Both the position numbers and the translations under genes were made by a program. The notes under the pieces were generated by a model. It did no database searches and was not told the origin of the DNA. It saw nothing but the letters and a program-made list of their open reading frames with translations. Shown here in pieces: positions 1-6,363 of a stretch of 30,045 nt of DNA. The first letter of the stretch is position 1, and each line of letters opens with the position of its first letter. This DNA comes from a virus, in IMG/VR virus record IMGVR_UViG_3300048009_000065, positions 1-30,045 of that record; one strand, written 5' to 3'.

Positions 1-174
1 CAGACAAACTTGTGGATGATTGGTAACGAGTACATTGAAGACTTACCTTTAACAGATTATCTAGCTTACGACATTGAACACGAGACTAGAGCGATACCAG
101 AGAAAGAGCCATGCAACGAAGATATGGAGTTTGACTCGATGAGAGATTATGAACGATTACACAAATACTTATAG
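1..174 (+). CDS. Unknown small protein, 3' fragment (alternative allele)
   Basis: Open from the first base to TAG, so the 5' part is cut off by the window edge. The 57 visible residues align without gaps to the C-terminal 57 residues of the complete gene at 29448-29828; by hand count 42 of 57 are identical, with the last 20 almost invariant (PCNEDMEFDSMRDYERLHKY). It is followed 2 bases later by the same 64-residue gene as the far-end copy. The simplest reading is that this is a strain variant of the gene at 29448-29828 rather than a second gene in one genome. Function unknown; the protein is acidic with no visible motif. Confidence 0.75.
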   Translation, partial: QTNLWMIGNEYIEDLPLTDYLAYDIEHETRAIPEKEPCNEDMEFDSMRDYERLHKYL

Positions 175-176
175 AC

Positions 177-371
177 ATGAATAACAATAAAAAGATACAT
201 GCGTTTTTTAACGCTTCTAACGACACTTCTGATATTGACAATGTATTTATACCAGCGAGTAAGATAAAGTCGCTTAGAATCGCTAAAACAATACAACCAG
301 CGCAACGTGCTACATTTAACGAAGTGTTCCAAAACGTAAGAGCAGAATTGTTAACTATAAAATCAAAATAA
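177..371 (+). CDS. Hypothetical protein, 64 aa
   Basis: A 64-residue protein starting MNNNKKIHAFF. Its ATG lies 2 bases after the previous stop and its stop directly abuts the ATG of the next gene (TAA then ATG at 372), so it is probably co-translated with the replication block. The second half is basic (LRIAKTIQPAQRATFNEVFQ), which would suit nucleic-acid contact, but I recognise no family. An almost identical copy lies at 29831-30025 and differs at four residues, all in the middle; the two are most likely the same locus seen twice because the genome is circular. Confidence 0.7.
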   Translation: MNNNKKIHAFFNASNDTSDIDNVFIPASKIKSLRIAKTIQPAQRATFNEVFQNVRAELLTIKSK

Positions 372-716
372 ATGAATACAAAAATCCAGAAAATCAAAGA
401 GTACATTGAAGGGAAAGAGCTAAAAAAGCCAAACAGAGCGAGAGAGATAGTCTACACTAGAGCTATTATTTGCAATATGCTGAAAGAGGAGGGCTTGAAT
501 CTTACAGAAACTGGTAAGATGTTTGGGCGTAAGCATGACTGGGCAATCTATATGCGTAAGCACTATAACACTCTCAAGAAATACGAAGACTTTAAGCTCA
601 TAGAAAACGAGCTAAAGGCAGATTTAAACGTATACACATTTGAGCAACAGTTTTTAAATTGTCAAAGTTATACAGATTTTATTAACTTGCAGCAGCAATT
701 TAATAATTATAACTAA
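372..716 (+). CDS. Small protein with DnaA domain IV-like helix-turn-helix
   Basis: 114 residues. Residues about 25-68 read like the C-terminal DNA-binding domain of DnaA (Bac_DnaA_C, PF08299): an LTETGKMFG helix followed by RKHDWAIYMRKH, which matches the layout of the DnaA signature (LpeIGraFGgRdHsTVlhA) that contacts DnaA boxes. There is no AAA+ domain, so this is a stand-alone DNA-binding module. The TAA overlaps the next ATG (TAATG at 714-718), coupling it to the replication protein. Inference: it binds the phage origin or acts as an early regulator. The family resemblance is moderate; a generic HTH regulator is the alternative. Confidence 0.6.
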   Translation: MNTKIQKIKEYIEGKELKKPNRAREIVYTRAIICNMLKEEGLNLTETGKMFGRKHDWAIYMRKHYNTLKKYEDFKLIENELKADLNVYTFEQQFLNCQSYTDFINLQQQFNNYN

Positions 717-1390
717 TGAAAGGATACATCCAAATTCATAGACAAATTTTAGAGTGGGAGTGGTTTGACGACCACAATACTTTTAGGCTGTTTATGTATT
801 TACTATTAAAAGCAAATCACAAGCAAAGAAAGTACAAAGGTACAACTATAAAAGCTGGGGAGCTGGTTACTGGTCTGAGTGTTTTATCTCAGCAAACTGG
901 ACTAAGTGTGCAACAAATTCGCACAAGTATAAAACGTCTAAAATCAACAAACGAAATAACAAGCGTTTCAACTTCGAAAGGCACTAAGATTCAAGTAGTT
1001 AACTATCTAAAATATCAACTGCTAACAAGCGAACTAACAAACCAGCAACAAACGAACAACAAACGAACAACAACTAACAATAATGTATATAATGTAAATA
1101 ATGTAAATAAAGACTCAGTACCTAGTGTCGAAGAGTACTTAAAACACGCATTGAAAAGAAAGCCTAACGTATGTCCAGAAGATGTAAAACTTAGGTACTA
1201 TTCATGGGTAGATAATGACTGGAGTATAAACAGAAACGGAATTAACAGACCTATTAAAAACTGGAAATCTACCTTAACCAATACGCTCAAATATTTGAAT
1301 GAACGATATACAAAACCTATTGAACCTATAAAAGAATCTTTGGAAGATAGAGTAAAAAGGTTAAATTTGGAACATAAACAAAAAGGCTAA
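716..1390 (+). CDS. Replication initiator / helicase-loader-like protein
   Basis: 224 residues. Residues 1-95 (GYIQIHRQILEWEWFDD, then an LSQQTGLSVQQIRTSIKRLK helix-turn-helix) match the winged-helix N-terminal domain common to phage replisome-organiser proteins of the lambda O/DnaD type. A Q/N/T-rich linker covers about 100-130, followed by a C-terminal region with the YYSWVDNDWSINRNG and IKNWKSTLTNTLKYL pattern seen in Bacteroidetes phage replication proteins. It sits directly before the replicative helicase, so a role in origin recognition or helicase loading is likely. The linker is encoded by tandem DNA repeats (see 1046-1108), as in phages whose origin lies inside the initiator gene. 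The exact class (initiator or loader) is not resolved. Confidence 0.65.
   Translation: MKGYIQIHRQILEWEWFDDHNTFRLFMYLLLKANHKQRKYKGTTIKAGELVTGLSVLSQQTGLSVQQIRTSIKRLKSTNEITSVSTSKGTKIQVVNYLKYQLLTSELTNQQQTNNKRTTTNNNVYNVNNVNKDSVPSVEEYLKHALKRKPNVCPEDVKLRYYSWVDNDWSINRNGINRPIKNWKSTLTNTLKYLNERYTKPIEPIKESLEDRVKRLNLEHKQKG
1046..1108 (+). repeat. Tandem repeats within replication gene; candidate origin iterons
   Basis: Two exact 11-base copies of CAACAAACGAA (1046-1056, 1057-1067) with a decayed third at 1068-1078. After a short gap come three 9-base units: AATGTATAT (1082-1090), AATGTAAAT (1091-1099) and AATGTAAAT (1100-1108). The tract is G-poor and very AT-rich. Position inside a replication-initiator gene, repeat structure and low melting stability resemble lambdoid origins. 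The repeats also encode a low-complexity Q/N linker, so protein-level repetition is the competing explanation. Confidence 0.4.
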
Positions 1391-1393
1391 ATT

Positions 1394-2338
1394 ATGGACA
1401 TTGTAAAGGAAAACGAAATAAAAGAACGACTAAAGGATTACTACCATACTGGTGGAGGCGTTACATACTACTTAGGATTCAACACGCTAGGAAGTTTGTA
1501 TAGTATCAAAGAAGGAGGCTGCACAGATTGGTCTGGACTTCCAGGCAGCGGTAAAACAGAGGTACTTCTAGACTGTTTAAAATTTTGTTCAAGGCATTAC
1601 AGACATAAGCACCTTATCCACATGCCAGACGCTGGTACTATTGAGGAGATTATAGGAAAGCTAATACACAAAATGAGTGGTAAACAGTTTGAAGAGTTTT
1701 ATATTGATTCAGAAGGTAACAAAAGACTAATTGAAAATAGAGTGACTTCAGAAGAACTAGACCATTACTTACCTATTGTTCTTGAGTTCTTTAAAATACT
1801 AGACCCAAAGAAAGCCAATAACTCAAAAGCCTTAACTCCTAAAGAGTTTTGGCAGTTCTCAGCAGACAATAAAAAAGAGCTAGGTATATTCTCAGCTGTG
1901 ATTGATAGCTGGAACTATATGAAGCACGATGTAGGACTTTTAAGATACGACCAATGGCTAGAGGATACTTTGAGCTTTAGAAACGAACTAGCAGAACGTA
2001 ACGCTTTGCACTTCCATACAATTATACATCCTAAAAGCGGCAAAAAAGTAGATGGTAAAACACAAATGCCAGACATGCACGATTTAAAAGGAGGCTCTGA
2101 ATGGGCAAACAACGGCAAAAGTATTATAATTGTGCATAGAGAGTTTGGAAGTAGCGTCACAGACATTAAAATAAACAAGGCAAAGCCTAAAATAGTAGGA
2201 GTTCAAGGCTTAACTTCTTTGCAATACGACATAAAACAAGGAGCTTTCTATGAATTTATTGACGGCAAAAAGAAATTTGCAGAGCCACAAAAGAAACCTT
2301 TAGCAGATTTGAGTACATTTATAAACGAAGATTTTTAA
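1394..2338 (+). CDS. Replicative DNA helicase, SF4 (DnaB/Twinkle-like)
   Basis: 314 residues with a RecA-like ATPase core. Walker A is GLPGSGKT at 48-55; a hydrophobic strand ending in D171 (GIFSAVIDSW) fits Walker B; HFHTIIHPKSGKK (about 206-218) and the MPDMHDLKGGSEWANNGKS stretch (225-243), followed by VHRE, match the distal motifs of DnaB/Twinkle-type helicases, including the conserved glycine-serine loop and arginine. There is no room for an N-terminal DnaB primase-interaction domain or a Toprim domain, so this is the motor domain alone. It would unwind DNA at the phage fork as a ring and is encoded 3 bases after the replication protein. RadA/KaiC-like ATPases are the less likely alternative. 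Confidence 0.8.
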   Translation: MDIVKENEIKERLKDYYHTGGGVTYYLGFNTLGSLYSIKEGGCTDWSGLPGSGKTEVLLDCLKFCSRHYRHKHLIHMPDAGTIEEIIGKLIHKMSGKQFEEFYIDSEGNKRLIENRVTSEELDHYLPIVLEFFKILDPKKANNSKALTPKEFWQFSADNKKELGIFSAVIDSWNYMKHDVGLLRYDQWLEDTLSFRNELAERNALHFHTIIHPKSGKKVDGKTQMPDMHDLKGGSEWANNGKSIIIVHREFGSSVTDIKINKAKPKIVGVQGLTSLQYDIKQGAFYEFIDGKKKFAEPQKKPLADLSTFINEDF

Positions 2339-2341
2339 ATT

Positions 2342-2593
2342 ATGATTTACTTTAACAAATTGACAGACTACCAAAGCGAGATATTAAGCGATGGCAAAAT
2401 TATTGGAACGCTGGAGAAACTAGCTGACGAATACTACATTATAGAAATAGATTACTTCGAGTTTCCAGTTAAGATAGAAAACAAGCATTTGATAAAAGGC
2501 TTAATAGAAAAGGTTTACTCTAAAGTAAGAGCTAGAGACTTGAGAAGCATGAAAAAGTTAAGACCACACGCACAATTTAAAACATTATCATAA
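2342..2593 (+). CDS. Hypothetical protein, 83 aa
   Basis: Small protein lying 3 bases after the helicase gene and sharing one base with the start of the NinG gene (TAATG at 2591-2595). The first half is acidic and predicted mainly strand (GTLEKLADEYYIIEIDYFEF). The C-terminus is basic (KVRARDLRSMKKLRPHAQFK), as in DNA-associated proteins. No family recognised; its place in the replication operon suggests a replication or recombination accessory, by inference only. Confidence 0.6.
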   Translation: MIYFNKLTDYQSEILSDGKIIGTLEKLADEYYIIEIDYFEFPVKIENKHLIKGLIEKVYSKVRARDLRSMKKLRPHAQFKTLS

Positions 2594-3129
2594 TGCCAAA
2601 ATGTAAAAATTGCGGAGACGAATTTAAGCCAGTATCCTTTAATAGAAAGTACTGCATAGAGAATCCATGTAACGACAAATATTACGAGGAGCTACAAAAG
2701 AAAGCCTTAAAAAAATGGAGCAAGGAAAAGAAAGCAAAGAAGGAAGAGCTTAAAACTGTTTCAGATTTAATGAAGGAAGCACAAAAGGCGTTTAATGCTT
2801 TCATAAGAGAGAGAGACAAAGACAAGCCTTGCATAAGCTGTAACAGATTGCTAGTAGGTAAGTTTGATGCTGGGCACTATTTTAGCTCTGGAGGTCACAA
2901 AAATGTAACTTTCCACGAAGACAACGTACATGGTCAATGTGTCTTTTGTAATAGGCACAGACATGGAAACCTTATAGAGTATCAAATAGGTATAGAAAAA
3001 CGAATAGGAGCAGATAGATTGTTTTATTTGCACCAACTAGCTCATCAAGAATACAAGCCTACAAGAGAACAAGTGAAAGAAATTATAAAAAAATACAAGC
3101 AAAAACTTAAAAATTTAAAGAATAAATAG
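2593..3129 (+). CDS. ninG: NinG/Rap recombination protein
   Basis: 178 residues matching the lambda NinG (Rap) family (PF05766), a structure-specific endonuclease acting on recombination intermediates. An N-terminal zinc-knuckle-like stretch (CKNCGDEF with further Cys at 21 and 26) is followed by a Lys/Glu-rich helix (about 30-75) and the core: CISC at 80-83, FDAGHY at 91-96, HEDNVHGQC (108-116) and CVFCN (116-120), the spaced Cys/His pairs of an HNH-like metal site. The length is close to lambda NinG (about 200 aa). It stands a few hundred bases before the ERF and exonuclease genes, consistent with a phage recombination module. Confidence 0.85.
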   Translation: MPKCKNCGDEFKPVSFNRKYCIENPCNDKYYEELQKKALKKWSKEKKAKKEELKTVSDLMKEAQKAFNAFIRERDKDKPCISCNRLLVGKFDAGHYFSSGGHKNVTFHEDNVHGQCVFCNRHRHGNLIEYQIGIEKRIGADRLFYLHQLAHQEYKPTREQVKEIIKKYKQKLKNLKNK

Positions 3130-3137
3130 TATATTTA
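3130..3137 (+). promoter_or_regulatory. Putative promoter box TATATTTA
   Basis: TATATTTA lies 19 bases before the ATG at 3157 and differs from the Bacteroidetes -7 consensus TAnnTTTG in the last base. No clear TTG is seen 19-20 bases upstream. The same box occurs at 3548-3555 before a gene with the same leader, which strengthens the call slightly. Confidence 0.4.
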
Positions 3138-3144
3138 CAAACAA

Positions 3145-3180
3145 AAAACAAAAATTATGAACACATTTAACGAAGAATTA
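3145..3180 (+). repeat. 36-bp direct repeat, copy 1 (leader plus first 8 codons)
   Basis: Identical over 36 bases to 3567-3602. It covers the A-rich leader, the ATG and the codons for MNTFNEEL. The two genes that start in it are unrelated after residue 8. Confidence 0.9.
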
Positions 3181-3495
3181 AATTTATTTGAAGGGAACAA
3201 GTTAAGAGATTTAGGTATTGAACAATCTTTTGAAAATGCAGAAATCAAATGTGAGAGCTGGGGTTCTTTAGCTTATTCTTTTTTACTTGAATACATTAAA
3301 GAGAACGATAAGTTTATGGCTGAAGATGTAAGGGTAGCATCTGAAGGCATAGTCCCAGAACCTCCAAGCAGAAGAGCGTGGGGTGCAATTTTTGTAATGG
3401 CTAAAAAAAATAAGATAATAAAATCTATCGGTTTTGGCAACGTGAAAAACCCAAAAGCTCACAGAACCCCTGCCACGCTATGGTCTGTTAATTAA
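3157..3495 (+). CDS. Hypothetical early protein, winged-helix-like, 112 aa
   Basis: The C-terminal half (RRAWGAIFVMAKKNKIIKSIG, then KNPKAHRTPATLWSV) has the look of a small winged helix: a helix, a turn into a second helix, and a wing ending in the TPATLW strand. Proteins of this kind are common beside recombination genes in Bacteroidetes phages, but their role is not known to me. It has its own putative -7 box and shares its leader and first eight residues with the downstream ERF gene. Function unassigned; DNA binding is inferred. Confidence 0.65.
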   Translation: MNTFNEELNLFEGNKLRDLGIEQSFENAEIKCESWGSLAYSFLLEYIKENDKFMAEDVRVASEGIVPEPPSRRAWGAIFVMAKKNKIIKSIGFGNVKNPKAHRTPATLWSVN

Positions 3496-3497
3496 GC

Positions 3498-3544
3498 ATA
3501 ACATCAAAATAAAAAGCATTTCAATGATTTTTATTAAATGTTAT
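3498..3544. promoter_or_regulatory. Imperfect 47-bp palindrome (operator or terminator)
   Basis: The left arm 3498-3519 and right arm 3524-3544 pair with about 18 matches around a 4-base loop (TTCA). It starts 2 bases after the stop of the preceding gene and ends 3 bases before the TATATTTA box of the ERF gene. It could terminate upstream transcription (the right arm holds a T5 run but no long U tail) or bind a dimeric repressor over the promoter. Confidence 0.45.
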
Positions 3545-3547
3545 TGC

Positions 3548-3555
3548 TATATTTA
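3548..3555 (+). promoter_or_regulatory. Putative promoter box TATATTTA for ERF gene
   Basis: Same box as at 3130-3137, 23 bases before the ATG at 3579 and immediately downstream of the palindrome at 3498-3544, so the expected -33 region falls inside the palindrome. Confidence 0.45.
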
Positions 3556-3566
3556 CAGAAATAATT

Positions 3567-3602
3567 AAAACAAAAATTATGAACACATTTAACGAAGAAT
3601 TA
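3567..3602 (+). repeat. 36-bp direct repeat, copy 2 (leader plus first 8 codons)
   Basis: Identical to 3145-3180; gives the ERF protein the same MNTFNEEL start as the upstream gene. Confidence 0.9.
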
Positions 3603-4124
3603 GAGAAGAGAAAGCTAAGCATTTACAAGAGTCTAGCTGCTTTCCAACAAGAATGTCCAGTAATTGCAAAAGCAACGAAAGGTCATAACTACCAGTACGC
3701 AGATTTGCCTACAATCTTTGAGGTTATCAATCCGCTTTTAGAAAAGCATGGACTAGGATTTACTCAGTTACTACAAGGTAACTCAATACAGACCATTTTA
3801 TTCCATGTAGAAACTGGAGAGACTATCGAAAGCCTCACAGAGATTCCACAAGATGAAGCTAGTCGTATGAATATTTTCCAGTCATCTGGGAGTGGAGTTA
3901 CTTACTTCAGACGCTATGCTTTGAGTTCTATGCTCGGCATTGTGACAGATGTAGATACAGACGCAGCTAAACAGCCATTATCAAACGATAGATTCGAGAA
4001 ACAGCCATTATCAAACGATAGATTCGAGAAAGCTCTTGCAGCAATCGAGAAAGGCACAATCAAAAAAGAGCAAATTATTAACGGCTTCAAGTTAACGCCT
4101 GAGCAACTTAAAAGACTAGGATAA
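3579..4124 (+). CDS. ERF-family single-strand annealing protein
   Basis: 181 residues matching the ERF superfamily (PF04404) of phage single-strand annealing recombinases. The signature runs from SIYKSLAAFQQECPVIAK through YQYADLPTIFEVINPLLEKHGL (about 37-58) to the SGSGVTYFRRYALSSMLGI segment (103-121), typical for the family. It pairs complementary single strands produced by the exonuclease encoded two genes downstream. A perfect in-frame 30-bp tandem duplication (KQPLSNDRFE twice, residues 131-150) sits in the linker before the short C-terminal helix. The first eight residues come from a leader repeat shared with the previous gene. Its stop overlaps the methyltransferase start by one base. 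Confidence 0.88.
   Translation: MNTFNEELEKRKLSIYKSLAAFQQECPVIAKATKGHNYQYADLPTIFEVINPLLEKHGLGFTQLLQGNSIQTILFHVETGETIESLTEIPQDEASRMNIFQSSGSGVTYFRRYALSSMLGIVTDVDTDAAKQPLSNDRFEKQPLSNDRFEKALAAIEKGTIKKEQIINGFKLTPEQLKRLG
3969..4028 (+). repeat. Perfect 30-bp tandem duplication inside ERF gene
   Basis: Positions 3969-3998 and 3999-4028 are identical and in frame, adding ten residues to the linker. No silent differences separate the copies, so the duplication is recent or is kept homogeneous. Confidence 0.95.
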
Positions 4125-4936
4125 TGAATGTATTAAGTTTATTTGATGGAATGAGTTGCGGACAAATCGCACTCAACAAATTGGGGATTAAGTATGATAA
4201 CTACTTTGCAAGTGAAATAAAAAGTCACGCAATAAAGGTAACGCAAGATAATTATCCATGCACAATTCAACTTGGGGATATTACAAAAATAAAAGGTAAA
4301 GATTTACCTAAGATTGATTTATTAATTGGTGGTAGTCCTTGCCAAGATTTTAGCCAAGCCAATAAAGAACGCAAAGGTCTGTATGGTGAAAAGAGTGGTT
4401 TATTTTGGGAGTTCGCAAGACTTCTTGAAGAGACAAAACCTAAGTATTTCTTACTTGAAAATGTAAAAATGAAAAAAGAACATCAGGACATAATAAGTAA
4501 TATTCTCGGTGTACAGCCAATAAACATAAATTCAAAAGTTGTATCTGCACAGATGAGGAATAGATTCTATTGGACAAACATCCCTAACGTAACTGCTCCT
4601 GATAAAGTAGACGTAAAGCTATCTGACATACTAACGAGTGGATACACTACTAAAGAAAAGGCGTACTGCTTACTTGAATCAGAGAGTAGACCTCAATCGA
4701 CAAATTGGAAAAGGTTTAGAAGATGGAGAAAAAAAGGGTTTGTAAATATAGTCTTTGAAACTCCCGACTTAAATCTATTTAGAAATAGAATACTAAATCA
4801 GGTAGAATTAGAAAGACTACAGACAGTTCCCGAAGGATATACGAGTTCTCTAAATAGAAATGATGCCGCTTGTTTATTGGGTGATGGCTGGACAGTAGAC
4901 GTAATAGCACACATCTTTAAAAATATAGAACTATGA
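4124..4936 (+). CDS. DNA (cytosine-5-)-methyltransferase, orphan
   Basis: 270 residues with the ordered C5-methyltransferase motifs: I LFDGMSCGQ (6-14, SAM binding), IV GGSPCQDFS (69-77) with catalytic Cys73, VI LENVK (111-115), VIII QMRNRFYW (143-150), IX ILNQVELERLQTVPEGY near residue 225 and X GDGWTVDVIAHIF close to the end. The target-recognition stretch between VIII and IX is short, so specificity is probably a short site; the overall form resembles Dnmt3-like phage enzymes. No restriction endonuclease is nearby, so it most likely masks phage DNA from host restriction or marks it for regulation. It lies between the annealing protein and exonuclease genes, overlapping both (1 and 4 bases). 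Confidence 0.9.
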   Translation: MNVLSLFDGMSCGQIALNKLGIKYDNYFASEIKSHAIKVTQDNYPCTIQLGDITKIKGKDLPKIDLLIGGSPCQDFSQANKERKGLYGEKSGLFWEFARLLEETKPKYFLLENVKMKKEHQDIISNILGVQPININSKVVSAQMRNRFYWTNIPNVTAPDKVDVKLSDILTSGYTTKEKAYCLLESESRPQSTNWKRFRRWRKKGFVNIVFETPDLNLFRNRILNQVELERLQTVPEGYTSSLNRNDAACLLGDGWTVDVIAHIFKNIEL

Positions 4937-5715
4937 AAGAGCTAAAGATAAGAGCCTCACAGCTTGGTAAGCTAATGGCAACAGATAGTAAAACAAGTAT
5001 TACAGAGAAACAGCTGGTAACCTTAAATGGGTTACTAGCTAAGATTCAGCTAACAGAGAAACAAGCAGAGCTAAGAGATACGTTACTACTCAAGAGAGAT
5101 GCAGAGCCAGAACTAAGTAAAGGAGCAAAGAGCTACATTACAGAGCTGTATCTAGAGCGTGAGTTCGGTATTAAGCAAGAGATAAACTCTAAGTACTTAG
5201 ACAAAGGTAACGAAGTAGAAAACGCCTCTATCGAGCTTACAAGTATATTACTAGAGAAAGACTTTCTATTTAAGAATGATGAGTATTTCGAGAATGATTT
5301 TGTACTAGGTACTCCAGACGTATTGACAGAGGACTGCGTTATAGATGTAAAATCTAGCTGGTCTGCTGCTACATTCCCATTCTTTGATACTGAACTAAAG
5401 AACAGCGTATACGAATGGCAGTTAAAGGCGTATATGTGGCTAACTGGTAAGACTGAGAGCTTTCTATGTTATTGCCTTGTTCCTACTCCAGAGAACTTGA
5501 TACTTGACGAAATGAGAAGAGTAAGCTGGAAGCGTGGAGAGGGTGCAGAGGTATCTGAGGAAACAGAGAGAGAGGTAATAGAGTACTTTGATATATCTAA
5601 GATTCCAACAGAGAAGAGATTAAAAGCGTTTAAGGTTATTCTAACAGATGAAGATATTGAGAAGATGAAAACGGCTGTAAAGATGGCTAGAGAATACTAC
5701 AAAACACTAAGTTGA
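4933..5715 (+). CDS. PD-(D/E)XK exonuclease (YqaJ/lambda Exo-like)
   Basis: 260 residues. The nuclease core is visible: the KGNEVEN helix (91-97), GTPDV with D129, and VIDVKSSW with D138 and K140, i.e. the D...(D/E)xK arrangement of the YqaJ/lambda-Exo family, followed by a WQLKAYMWLTG helix (about 162-172) that fits the conserved Q/Y motif. It would resect duplex DNA 5'-3' and hand single strands to the ERF protein, a standard phage recombination pair. It starts on a 4-base ATGA overlap with the methyltransferase. RecB-like nucleases are the close alternative; the pairing with ERF favours the recombination exonuclease. Confidence 0.8.
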   Translation: MKELKIRASQLGKLMATDSKTSITEKQLVTLNGLLAKIQLTEKQAELRDTLLLKRDAEPELSKGAKSYITELYLEREFGIKQEINSKYLDKGNEVENASIELTSILLEKDFLFKNDEYFENDFVLGTPDVLTEDCVIDVKSSWSAATFPFFDTELKNSVYEWQLKAYMWLTGKTESFLCYCLVPTPENLILDEMRRVSWKRGEGAEVSEETEREVIEYFDISKIPTEKRLKAFKVILTDEDIEKMKTAVKMAREYYKTLS

Positions 5716-5789
5716 TAAGTGGTAAGTTTTAAACACTACGTTAATTAATTAAAAAAGTTTCATATATTAACAAAAAAAAGTAAAGAAAA

Positions 5790-6131
5790 ATGGAAAATTT
5801 TAAAGTAAAGGGTACAATTTCAGAGATTACAGAAAAGAAAGTACTAGACAACGGAGCTGCTGTATTAGATTACGTAGTAGACACAACGTCAGAGAGTGGC
5901 TATGTAACTAGAATGAAGTTCGGAATGTACAAAAAAGCAGACTATGTAGAACACGTAGACAACTTTATTAAGTTTAATAACGTTGGAGATGTTGTAGAGG
6001 TCGAGTTTACAATAAGAGGACAAGAGTACAATGGTAAAGTCTACAACAGTTTGAACCATTGGAGATGTGACAAGGTAGAAATGTCAGATAGTCCACATAT
6101 AGAAGAGGCAAAAAATGACTTACCTTTCTAG
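5790..6131 (+). CDS. SSB-like protein (DUF3127 type)
   Basis: 113 residues, predicted OB-fold. Strand-rich N-terminal half (FKVKGTISEITEKKVLDNGAAVLDY), then VGDVVEVEFTIRGQEYNGKVYNSLNHWRCDKVE, the pattern of the DUF3127/phage SSB family in Bacteroidetes. It ends in an acidic tail finishing DLPF, the SSB C-terminal tip used to recruit partner proteins. It follows the recombination genes after a 74-base gap with an A-rich leader (AAAAGTAAAGAAAAATG) resembling the leaders at 7922 and 9856. It likely coats single-stranded DNA in replication and recombination. Confidence 0.75.
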   Translation: MENFKVKGTISEITEKKVLDNGAAVLDYVVDTTSESGYVTRMKFGMYKKADYVEHVDNFIKFNNVGDVVEVEFTIRGQEYNGKVYNSLNHWRCDKVEMSDSPHIEEAKNDLPF

Positions 6132-6363
6132 TGACGAAATATTAATGGCAATTTTGAGCAAACCTAACGGAAGCGCAGAGACTTCTATTGGGTTTGTTCA
6201 AGACTTGCATAAGTTTACACGTGGAAATGTGGCACTTATAAAACAGATTCAGAATCCAAGAGAATCAATCGAAGCAATAAACCTAAAGAATCAAATTCTT
6301 ACAATCCTTAAAGAGTACGACCAGCTAAACAGACAACCTATAAATTCAAAGCGTACGAAATGA
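6115..6363 (+). CDS. Hypothetical protein, 82 aa
   Basis: Starts inside the last 17 bases of the SSB gene and overlaps the next gene by 4 bases (ATGA). Helical, with no membrane segment or motif; the C-terminus is basic (NRQPINSKRTK). Part of the replication operon by spacing. Not recognised. Confidence 0.55.
   Translation: MTYLSSDEILMAILSKPNGSAETSIGFVQDLHKFTRGNVALIKQIQNPRESIEAINLKNQILTILKEYDQLNRQPINSKRTK

Noticed and set aside
265-391. Biological direct terminal repeat of 127 bp
   Set aside because: The length equals a standard assembly k-mer and lies inside coding sequence with a diverged allele upstream, so an assembly overlap is more likely than a true terminal repeat.
5716-5789. Promoter before the SSB-like gene
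   Set aside because: TATATTAA at about 5763 departs from the TAnnTTTG box and lacks a TTG at the right distance; only the A-rich leader is shared.
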